NCBI GenBank assembly: GCA_027577595.1
Contig: JANBRJ010000004.1
Location: 62,001-126,000, forward strand
Origin: Coemansia sp. RSA 487
Taxonomy: Eukaryota; Kickxellomycota; Kickxellomycetes; Kickxellales; Kickxellaceae
DNA: 64,000 nucleotides
Direction of reading: 5' to 3'
The notes below the pieces were generated by a model. It made no database searches. It was not told the origin of the DNA and worked only from the letters and a program-made list of their open reading frames with translations. Of this stretch, positions 10,401 through 19,509 are shown piece by piece. Both the position numbers and the translations under genes were made by a program. The number at the start of each line of letters is the position of its first letter. Position 1 is the stretch's first letter.

Positions 10401-11480
10401 AAAAGAAAAACACCAACACCAGCACATCTCTGAAAAACGGCCCGTCATACCGCAGGAGGTGTGTTTTTTGTCAATATGTGCAAGACGAGTGGGCGGGGGT
10501 GGGCGGGAAGCCCCTGCAGTGCCCCCTCCCTCGTTCACTGAGACGCATGTGTTGCGGGCTCATTTTGCGGCTGTCTGTGCAGTGTCCATCCGCTATATTC
10601 TGAAGTATGGCCTTTCTGCCAATTTTAACCGCCAGAATGTGCTCGCTACATACGCCTCGATATGCAGCATGCCTTTTTGGGCATTCGAAGCCAGTCCATT
10701 ATTTGTGCAATTTTGTTTTTATTTTTGTGGTTATTGCGATGAACGTGTTGCTGTGCCCTTTTCCACTTTCTCTGCTTGTATCTCAGCTGCTCTGCGCCCT
10801 TCATATTTCTTGCACCGCACCACACCGCAGTGCAGCTGCCATTGCCAATACCTCTTTTGGTCTTTGTTTGTTGTTTGTTGTGCGTTATTCTTCCATTTAC
10901 GGCGTGCCCGTGGTAGCACGGACATGTGGGTACGCCCGTATATTGAGCAAAAAGGCAAGATTCGCATTTCATAGAATCTATTTAATGGAAGACTCTTTTC
11001 TGTGCTGCTCCTTTCTCCCTCCTTCAATCCCCCTTTCACTTTCTTTTCGCTGCCCTACGCCTATCTTTTTATATTTTCTTTCTTTTTTTCCCCTTGTAAC
11101 CATTGCCTTTAGCCATCGATTCCTAACGCTATCTACCCAGAGACCATATACCTTTTTTAGGTGTTTGGTTTGCAGAGCGCGGTGGACTGTTGCTTCTTTT
11201 CCTTCTTGTTTCATATACTTTCTGCGTGTATTAATTTTCACTATCTCCTCGATTCGCTTCGCTTGTAACTTGTACTTTTATAACAAACAAACTAAAAAGC
11301 AATTGATATCTGGGTACTACAACCCACCTTGCTCTTTTCTCCTATTGCCTCGTTGGGCAATCCACAGCAAATATCGCACGTGTACGGGACCAGTGGATTA
11401 CATTCCCCTTCGCTGCTGTGCCATCTCTCTCTACGAACAGAACAAGTAGACAATATATCTTGAGCCAAATAGAAGCAACC
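7497..11480. other. Long gene-poor region ending in a pyrimidine-rich leader
   Basis: This 4 kb stretch has no gene I can support. From 7.5 to about 9.6 kb it is AT-rich and featureless. A TATATAA-like site near 9651 precedes a 78-codon frame at 9737-9973, but that frame has no recognisable content. From about 10.5 to 11.48 kb the plus strand is strongly C/T-rich. That depletes stop codons and creates a 280-codon open frame (10607-11449) which I read as the leader or promoter of the bHLH gene, not as a protein. Confidence 0.5.
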
Positions 11481-12932
11481 ATGGACAGAAAAATAGCGCT
11501 TCCAAGCTTCCGCGAGGTTGCTGGCACACTGCCGAGTCCGTCGTTTGCTCACAATGCAGACTCGGTGCACACGTCCTCAACAGCACCAAGACCCATCCCT
11601 TTTGAGCGTGCTGCAACTAAAAGCCCCAGCGGTCCGCATTCATCTGCGGGAACCCGATACAGCATCCACAGCGAAAGCAGCAGTGTTGCCACCGCCAACT
11701 ATAACCACACTGGTAGCGACACCACCGCCAGTGCTTATCTACAGCCACAACAGCAGCAGCAGCAGCAACAGCGGTATTTTGTTCCACAGCCCTCGTCATC
11801 ATATCCACGCCAGACTGCAACAAGCAACACATTTTTGTCCAGCTCCCCGCCGATCAGAAGCCGCGAGCAACATCAGACAACATCTGCGTACAGCATGCAC
11901 AGCGATGGTGCTATCTCGCCATACGAATCCTCTGCCGCACAGCAATCCCAACCGCACGCCAGAAACGTGTATGGCGTGGCGCAGGTGACCACCGATCCAA
12001 TCATGCAGCAAAGAAAATCCTCATCCCTGACGCACTCACAACAGTCTTCATTTATGCACTCCCCACCATCATCGGCATCGTCACGCTTTGCACCCTACCA
12101 CATGCCAAGCGCGTATTCACTGCCGATAGCCCCGGCTTCTGGTGGTAGCGGTGGCGGCCTGGTACGGACTTCTCCGTCGCCAAAGTTCAGACATGAAGGC
12201 TCCGGTAACAACAATTGCGACTTTTCCGTGTCACGCGCAGCAGCAGCTATCTCTTCGGTTGCCCTGTCCTCGCCCATCTCCCCAACAGTGCATGCACCGC
12301 CAGCGACTACTGCACAACACAAGCAGAGGGCTGCATTCCCTGCAAAAATAATGCCCCCATCGTTCCAACAAAATGAACAGAGACAGATCCCTATGCACTC
12401 GCACCCGCCCCATTATATCAGCCCTGGTCACCCTGCGCCAGGCGGTCGTCCTGTTTCGGTGCCATCAACATCCGGCACATCTGTCGCCCCTATCAGCATC
12501 CCGCCACCACTGACGCTTGCGCATTCGCCGTCATCGCCGCCAGCCATGTCGAGCATGAGTCTGACACAGCAGCGCATGGACCACCATTCGCTCTCAGAGC
12601 ACATCGAGCAGGACGACGCTGAGGATGATGCCTTTGACTGCTATGACGATACTTCCCAGCCGCAAGGCGCAGATGGCCCCATTATGACAACTGCAAAAAT
12701 CCGCACCATCCACAAACTCGCCGAGCGTCGTCGACGCCGCGAGATGAAAAACCTCTTTGACACGTTGCGCAAGCGTCTGCCCATCGATAAAAGCATCCGC
12801 CTGAGCAAGTGGGAGGTTCTCAAAAAGGCAATCGAGGTCATATCCACGCAGGAAGCCGAAATCCACATGCTTCGCCTGCACATCAACGCCGCTACCAAGA
12901 ACAACAACACATACAAAGAGTCGGTGACATGA
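11481..12932 (+). CDS. bHLH transcription factor
   Basis: This is a nuclear transcription factor of 483 residues with a single basic helix-loop-helix domain near the C-terminus (about residues 405-465). The basic region reads HKLAERRRRREMKN. His411, Glu415 and Arg419 occupy the 5-9-13 positions that mark E-box binders of the CACGTG class (Myc/Max/USF and Cbf1-like). Helix 2 is SKWEVLKKAIEVI, followed by a short heptad stretch and only about 20 more residues, with no clear long zipper. The first 400 residues are low-complexity, rich in Ser, Pro, Gln and His, with a polyglutamine run encoded at 11747-11771, as in an activation region. An acidic patch (EQDDAEDDAFDCYDD) sits just before the domain. 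The start is the ATG at 11481, and the frame is open further upstream without an earlier ATG. A long C/T-rich leader lies upstream. Confidence 0.88.
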   Translation: MDRKIALPSFREVAGTLPSPSFAHNADSVHTSSTAPRPIPFERAATKSPSGPHSSAGTRYSIHSESSSVATANYNHTGSDTTASAYLQPQQQQQQQQRYFVPQPSSSYPRQTATSNTFLSSSPPIRSREQHQTTSAYSMHSDGAISPYESSAAQQSQPHARNVYGVAQVTTDPIMQQRKSSSLTHSQQSSFMHSPPSSASSRFAPYHMPSAYSLPIAPASGGSGGGLVRTSPSPKFRHEGSGNNNCDFSVSRAAAAISSVALSSPISPTVHAPPATTAQHKQRAAFPAKIMPPSFQQNEQRQIPMHSHPPHYISPGHPAPGGRPVSVPSTSGTSVAPISIPPPLTLAHSPSSPPAMSSMSLTQQRMDHHSLSEHIEQDDAEDDAFDCYDDTSQPQGADGPIMTTAKIRTIHKLAERRRRREMKNLFDTLRKRLPIDKSIRLSKWEVLKKAIEVISTQEAEIHMLRLHINAATKNNNTYKESVT

Positions 12933-13660
12933 GACACCTGCAAAAAATTACTCTTGTTCTTTAAAAAGCACAATGGCGTTGCTGGATGTATGTATATCAC
13001 ATTGTCTCCATTGCTAGCTTCTCTTTTTTACATTTCAGTGTTTTATCATCTCTTTATGTTATGTGTATATTTAGTTAAACGTCTCTCTTTTATCTTGCAA
13101 AATGCCATTAATGGTTGTTGATGAATAGGGTGGGAAAATAACAGAATGGATTAATTTAAAAAAAGCAGGATCAAAGTGGCGGCCACGTTACCTTTGCTCT
13201 TGCAGTGGTACCCAAATACTCCTCACTTTAATTAAGATGTTGCTTCATATTGTCTAGGTCCCCAAGGCCATTGCACATGTAAAATGCATGTCAATTCCTT
13301 TTGAACAAAGAACTGCGCACAGCAAGGAGAAATGCTCTTTGCATTGCTTTAATATCATTTTTGCTCAATTGTATTTTTCCACATCCCCTTGCCATAGAAA
13401 CGCATTTTCTTTTATCAGTTGAGGAATTTCATTGCGATCTTGCTGCCACGTGCCAACAGCTGCAAAAAAGCATTATACACAATATGCACATCGATAAAGA
13501 ATAGAAAATTCAAAATTTAGAAAGCTAAACCGAGAACAAATAATTCTATAAAAACACAAGTGGAAAATGATAACCTTATTGCCAAAATAGCACAATAATG
13601 TTTACTTGCAAAACAACAAAAGAAATGGGAAAATGTTATGCAATAAATAGAAAATGAGGG
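12933..13660. other. Convergent intergenic region
   Basis: This 0.7 kb AT-rich DNA lies between the 3' ends of the bHLH and Nup88-like genes. It holds short poly-A and poly-T runs as expected of two 3' UTRs. I see no gene, RNA or repeat. Confidence 0.6.
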
Positions 13661-16600
13661 TTACGCTTGTGCTTGGCCTTCACAAACGTCCTCCACACGA
13701 GCCTGCAGCTCCTCAATACGCTTGCATGTGTCCTTCAGATTGCTCTGTTCACTATCCAATGTCATTCTTATTTTCTCCAGCGCAGCACTGGACAGTCGAG
13801 ATGCACCCATTGTTCTCGACGCTGCAGCGGCATCCCGCGCACGCGCGGCCGACCTTGTCAGCGTGTGCATGTCGTTCACGCGCTCGTGGAGCGCATTCAC
13901 TGCCTGGCGGTATCCATCAGCACCATTCACGTACATCTCCATTTCACGCACTTCTTGCCCAAAGGCGCGCTCGTTGGCTGTCAGCTCTGGCTGGTAGAAG
14001 CTGAGAAGCTGGCGTAGCGCCTGATCCACGCGCAGACTCAACTTGCGCGTGCTACCTTGCAGCGCATCTATCCGTCGCTGTGACAGCCGCAGTTGCTCGA
14101 AATGCTTCTGGAATCCTGAAGATATTGCCGCAAGCTTGTCATGCTGGCGCTTGTGTTCCTGCACTTGTAGGTCCATATGTTCACGCATGCTTGAGTGAGC
14201 ATCCGCAACTATCTTTAGTTGTGAATGAAGCTGTCCAACAACAGAGCCCAGCAGCTTGAGCTTCTCTTCGCTAACCTCGTCGCCTTCGCTGATCGGGTTG
14301 TCCTCGCGAAGCACAAACCGCGGCTGTTGCACGGCGGCGCCATTGCCGTTCAGTGCCGCAGGCAGCTTGTATCCGTTCTTTGACAGGCGTGGCACATACA
14401 CTACATCCTTGGTACCTACTGAGAGATCAATGCGACGGCGCTCACTGTCTCCCTCGCCAGTGTCCTCCTCCTCAAGTTCGCCCAAATCGTCGTCGTTGCT
14501 ATCTTCCGTGTTGCTGGGCAGTGGCAGCGCGATTCCAACCAACTGACATGGTGCAACTAGCGCAAGCAGCGAATATGAAAGGTAGATGTCATCGACTACC
14601 GCTGCACCCATGACTGGAATTGCCGGCTGCGACGCACGCGGATGCGTATGTACAACACACTGTACACATCTGCGTGCTAAGGCTCCCCGTTCGCCCTCAT
14701 CGTTGCCGCTACCTTTGTTGACAGCACTGGCGCCTCGAACAGATGTCATATTTCCGCGCCCGTCCAGCACGTAGAGCAGGCTCTCCAGTGCTGCGCGCCG
14801 ATTTTCGTCGCTACCAAGGCCAATAGCCTTGTCCAAAAGAACTGCCCACTTCCGGACGTCTACGCGATGCACGCCATGCTGATGCAGTGCATAGAACATG
14901 GCAGGGCTGAGCGCATCTTTCTGCAGCGTTACTGTGGCTCCTGCGCGCTTTTGGCTGTGGCGGTTGCTACACTCGTTCTGCGCACCGTCACCCTCGCTTG
15001 TCAGCGGCGCGACAGCCAAATCTATGCTTGCCAGCGTAGCAAGAGCAGGCAGGCGCTGTGAACTCACTCCACGGCTAAGTGGGGTGGCCCAGCGGCAGAT
15101 AACTGGCTGAAGATCTGCAAAAACTTCAACACGCGCATCGCAGTATGAAATTGCTATCAGCCCTACTCCTGCGCCGTAGTCGTTGCTGCCTGGCTGCAGA
15201 TACAGCACATCAGAGGCATCGTCGGGATCACATCCACCAGCACAGTTTCCGTTTTCTTCATCAGAGTCGTAACCTGAGGAGCTGTCCTCCGAATCAAACT
15301 CTGAACCATCTACCGGATTTGGCTCTGGCTGAAACAGATACGGCCCTTGTGGAATGGGCGTCTGAACAAGACTGGGTGGCAGAATAAGGTATATGCAATC
15401 GTCGCCAGAAATGGCAGAAGGAGAGCCAAGTGATGCTGGAAGCACGGGTGCTGCCTTCCCTTTGTCAAGATCAAGGATCTTGTCCAGCCACTTTACAGCA
15501 GTCCTGGCATCTGCAAGCTCGGGTGGTGTGTATACGTGCTCGCTGGTCTCATACTCCTCCGCCTGCCACTCGCGCACATCGAGTTCTGCAGACTCGAGCA
15601 AGCCCTCCAGCCACCCGCGCTCAACACAGCACCGACGCGGCAACATGGGACACAAGCTGTATAACTCGCCTGTGTTTGTAAGCACAAAAACCGTTACTCG
15701 CGACCATCCAGCGGAGGTATTGCTGCCCAGACAGAAGCTGATTGCATGGCTCATTGCAAAGGCCGAACCCCCTGCTTCCTTCGCGCCAAACAGAGACACG
15801 ATTTGCTCGGGGGAATCTAGGTCTTCCGACACGTCGTACATTTTTATTGTGCCAGTTGCATGCAGAACAAGCAGATGAGAGTCGCTGGCAGACACTGGAT
15901 GCCACAGGACATCGACTACACGCATACGCACTGACCAGTTCTCTGTCGCCGACATACCAGCGCCAACCCCCGACGAACGCCTTCTGCCAGTGTTCTTTCC
16001 TTTGCCTCCAGCAGCCGAGGATCCCACCATCATGGATCGGCAGTCATACCATACGCCTTGCTCCTTGGTTTCTTCACCATCAAGATCCTCAAACCGTGCA
16101 GCGCCAAATGCGCCTCTAGCAGGCTTCTTTGTTGCGGCGCCCGGCGGAGGAAGCACGATAACAGCAACCTGATGATCGCCCATTGCCACAAGAAGCTTGC
16201 CAGACTGGTTTATCGCCAGCTTATTTATATCGAAAAACAGCACCTCGCAGCCAAGGCGGTACCAGGGCACGCTGCTAACCGCGTCTTGCTTTGACTCTAA
16301 GTCATTTGCATCCGAGAATCCACGCACCCCCACGCGCTTGCTTTCACACCGCACAAAGGTGTCTTTGCATGCCTTCAAATTGATCCAGCGCACTTCCTTT
16401 CCAATTGCAACAAAAAGATCTGTCCCTCGGATCGCCACACGTTCGCGGCGTGTCGAAGCACTATTTACAGACACTGCGCCAGGCCCACCTGCCCTCTCCT
16501 TGCGCGAAGAGGAGCTTTTAGGCTCGCTGAACACTGAGTGCTGCGCAAGGATTTGTAGCCATTCGTCGGTCTCTACAATGCAAATTCGAGTGTTATATTT

Positions 16601-16747
16601 AAAAAAAAACAGCAAACCACTGCCTTTCTTGCTTCCTTAGTACTAGCTCTGAAGAAAATGCGGTACAATGCATCTCGAATCGTACAAGCAATGTCTTGCA
16701 CTTTTTTCTTGTTTTGTTACAAACTCACAAATTGACACCTTACCCAT
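13661..16747 (-). CDS. NUP88: Nucleoporin Nup88/Nup82, with 4-base first exon
   Basis: This is a component of the cytoplasmic face of the nuclear pore, where the family anchors the Nup159/Nup214 mRNA-export platform. The large exon (16572-13661) begins at an acceptor TGTAG, after which the residues read ETDEWLQILAQHSVF, like the start of animal Nup88. That frame has no ATG. A 4-base exon ATGG at 16747-16744, followed by the donor GTAAGG, supplies exactly the missing Met and the first base of the Glu codon. The intron is 171 bases (16743-16573). The result is a 971-residue protein: an N-terminal beta-propeller-like region of about 700 residues with acidic inserts, then a coiled coil from about residue 770 to 960 (EEKLKLLGSVVGQLHSQLKI onward), the family's usual order. 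It is longer than human Nup88 (about 740), mainly through low-complexity inserts. Confidence 0.83.
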
Positions 16748-17038
16748 TTTTACGATAAATAACGACTAGAATATACCACAGCCGGTGGAAATATAAACCG
16801 CGTAAAGCTTGTTCAACTAAATAAAAGGGTACAAATAAAGATCAATAATAGCAATAAAAATGAATAGGATAGAAGTAAAGAAGCCGGCGATGCCACTGAA
16901 GGGTGAAATTGAAGAACAGGGAAATGTGGGAAAATGTGGGAAAAAAAGAAAAAGAAAAACTGTGTTTACGACAACTTGGGTGAGATGCCACCACTAACTA
17001 TTTAGAAGGGGAGGTTTGTATAAGACAGCGTTTTCAGG

Positions 17039-17266
17039 ATGTGTGAAAGTGCCATACAAAAGGTGTTAGAAAATAAAAAGCACGCGTTAGAATATCCAAC
17101 TTACAGCTTCTCACTGGAGGATTCAACCTCTCCCCAAAGGCCTGTTTACACGCCTTATTGCCCTAGAAACGACCTCTCACTAAAACAGCTCAAAGAGAAG
17201 TCTGTCGCAAGGGGCTCTCCTGAGAGGCGTCCTTCGCCAGGGATAAAGGCGCATGGCCGCTTATGA
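17039..17266 (+). CDS. Hypothetical small protein (75 aa)
   Basis: This is an ATG-initiated frame of 75 codons, divergent from the Nup88-like gene. The product is polar and fairly basic (SLKQLKEKSVARGSPERRPS near the end) and has no motif I recognise. Amino-acid composition is balanced, unlike the random frames nearby. The start is preceded by TTTTCAG, so it could instead be an exon of a longer transcript. Existence is uncertain and no function is proposed. Confidence 0.3.
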   Translation: MCESAIQKVLENKKHALEYPTYSFSLEDSTSPQRPVYTPYCPRNDLSLKQLKEKSVARGSPERRPSPGIKAHGRL

Positions 17267-17315
17267 CATCAGCAATAGCTGATACGACACGACACGCGAA
17301 GGTTTGTTTTTACTG

Positions 17316-18197
17316 CTAGTCAGCACGCTTACGCTTGACAGTCTGCCCCTGCTCTGGGGAAGTTAGAGTAGACGTTGAGGCCGTAGCAGCCTTGTATCTG
17401 GAACGACAGCTCGGCTGAGCATTGCTAGCAGCAGGAGTGGATGCAATAGCTGTGCGCCTAGCGAGACAGCGGATTTTGTTTGGTGGTGGTTGTATTTGTT
17501 GTTGTTGCTGCAGTTCGTGTTTTTGGCGCCGCTTCTGTTCGAGTTGATGGTGTTCTTTAAACCCTGCAAGTCGTGCATCGAGTCCCCTCTCCTGCTGTTC
17601 TTGCCTGTCCATACGCTTAATTCGTTGCGCTTCGCGTAGTTCCTCGAATCGTTGTTGGTTTTTTTTAGAAGGTGCTGCTCCTCTACTTCTTATGCTGTGC
17701 TCTGACCAACACAACAACACAGCCAAATGCACTCGCGTTAAGAATACTGCAGCGTATGAGTGAAATCGTCTGGCCAGCTATATGGCGTGTTTTAGTAATT
17801 GCAAGTTCATTGAATGTAAACCAATGATCAAGGATAAAGTGTACAGTTACATACTACATCACATTTGTTTGGTATATATTGTCGTTTATAAGCGTGATAA
17901 CAAAGTATAAATTGATAAATACGACATGGAAAATAACTGAAAATATAAGAACGTGTTCCCTTCCTTGTGGCTCTTTGCTTCTATATGCCTTTTTATCATC
18001 TGTTTGGGTGTTGCTGGTGTACATAGAGCACAACTTCTGTATTGAAAATGACCACATTCACACATAGTATTGCGAGACCTCCTGCGAGTGTTGGTGTCCT
18101 TGTTTCTGGTTGCTGACAAAGCGAGAACTGTAGACTGAGATTCAAATGGCTGCAAATTACCAGTACTGCGAGATCTTTTGATTTGTTTTCCTGCCAT
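17316..18197 (-). CDS. Candidate two-exon gene with U1-like C2H2 zinc finger
   Basis: Two open stretches on the minus strand look like exons of one gene. The first (ATG at 18197) encodes a basic N-terminus (KQIKRSRS) and a Cys/His block: CECGHFQYR, then CALC, eleven residues, His, five residues, His (RHIEAKSHKEG). That C-x2-C-x11-H-x5-H pattern is the U1/matrin-type zinc finger found in RNA-binding and splicing proteins. The second encodes a charged helical region (FEELREAQRIKRMDRQEQQE), polyglutamine and the C-terminal nuclear-signal-like KRKRAD. A donor GTATTT at 17922 and an acceptor ending at 17695 keep phase and would give 217 residues, but the donor is weak and other junctions are possible. 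In-frame coding-like sequence upstream of the ATG (GRPSTKRIKSH) ends in a stop, so an extra exon or some decay cannot be excluded. Confidence 0.4.
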
Positions 18198-19509
18198 TCC
18201 CTAATGGCTCTTAATCCTCTTTGTCGAAGGCCGACCAAGAAGTTTAGAGCCCTTGTTTGGTTTCAAATCACCAGCATACATACAAGGAACCACTAGAACT
18301 CAATTAGTCGGTCTAACAATGCAATGCATAATAAAACAGTTCATGGGAAAAGAGATCAGAGCGATAAACGGCATTAACAATTTAAATTTTAACGAGAAAG
18401 GTGTATTTGAACGTTTTTTACAGATGGATGGGGCATTGTTTTAAAAAAATAAAATAAAATATTTCATCCAAGAACCGAGCTGGAGATGTTGAGGCTGGGA
18501 GCAGACACGCCCTATACAAAAGGGAACATTCAAGCCAAATTCTCATTCTTTTCGAAAAATTAATACACCTTAGGTCTTTTATAGCTGGGCTTAAGTGGTA
18601 GAGCCAGATCCAATGAACGTATACGGGAAACCAGCCACATGATAATTAGCAATTATCTGTGCGGCATTCCAGGATCAGTCAACAGATTGTCTCGCGTGAG
18701 TCATTCTTTCACGAAAATAGTCTTTCACTACCTAAGCGTATCGGTTTTTATATTCTTACTGTTCTTTAATTCGAAAAGCGTCCAACCATAGTACGGGAGT
18801 TTGTATATATACAAACCTCCCTTAAACGTCTCAAATACGTTTTAAAAACATTGAGTTTCTTTAAAGGGGTGAAATGAAGCAAGGAATATAAACGTAAAAT
18901 CATCGAAAAAAAAAGAAAAGGAACATTATGTAAAGAGCTTAGGTATCCAAAAGAAAATTGATAAGAAATAGAAATCATCTCGTTAAAGGAGAGTCCGTAA
19001 AGAAATGTATTCGAAACACATCGCAGGCAAAGAGGTATCAAGCACTGCGATGTCTATACGTCAACGCTAGACATTATTTGAAAGAGAGTGAGAGTCAGAA
19101 ATCGAGGAGAAAAGAAGCCAAGAAATGTTCCCAAGGAAAGTAAAAAAAACAGGGGAAGCATGGGGAGCGTGAATTGGAAGCAGCCGCCAGGTATAGATAG
19201 AGAACTTGAAGAGATGGAATGTGGGCTAGAGTACACGTCTATCAGATCAAAAAAGATATATGAAGCAGAGGTCGTCACGAGTAAAGATATCGTCTCGAGA
19301 TGCAAGTGGTGTTTTAATGCCAAAAGAGTGCATAATAATAAAGTATGCAGAAGTTGTGTCGGCGGAGAGGAGAGGAGAGGAGAGGAGAGCTGAGTAGTTT
19401 TGCAGTGGATGTTTAGTAGCCATTGAATATGGAGGATACTCGGGCCAGTTGGGACATATTGAAAAGCTTGCTTCAAAGAAAAGTGTGCTGAACATACTGT
19501 GTGCTCCAC
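18198..19509. other. Intergenic region with purine-rich plus strand
   Basis: This 1.3 kb lies between the zinc-finger candidate and the forkhead gene's 3' end. From about 18.85 to 19.4 kb the plus strand is A/G-rich, so it would be pyrimidine-rich in the sense of the minus-strand zinc-finger candidate downstream. That fits a leader like those of other genes here. A GGAGA pentanucleotide repeat lies at 19364-19389. A 77-codon plus-strand frame with two CxxC pairs (19160-19393) was judged too weak to call. Confidence 0.45.
19364..19389. repeat. (GGAGA)n short tandem repeat
   Basis: About five copies of a GGAGA unit lie 120 bases beyond the stop codon of the forkhead gene, probably in or past its 3' UTR. 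It is a simple microsatellite and may be length-variable. Confidence 0.85.

Noticed and set aside
10459-10974. 171-codon frame starting at GTG
   Set aside because: It has a non-ATG start, Cys/Phe/Ser-rich random composition and pyrimidine-rich DNA.
10607-11449. 280-codon open frame upstream of and overlapping the bHLH region
   Set aside because: The plus strand here is very C/T-rich, which removes stop codons. The translation is dominated by Phe, Ser, Leu and Cys with no motif, and it overlaps the likely leader of the bHLH gene.
13661-16615. Unspliced model of the Nup88-like gene starting at 16615
   Set aside because: That start is TTG and the first codons are intronic-looking sequence ending in an acceptor. 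The spliced ATGG exon explains the N-terminus better.
19160-19393. 77-codon frame with CKWC and CRSC pairs
   Set aside because: The C-x2-C-x11-C-x2-C pattern is suggestive of a zinc ribbon, but the frame runs into a GGAGA microsatellite, overlaps the forkhead 3' flank and has no other protein-like feature.
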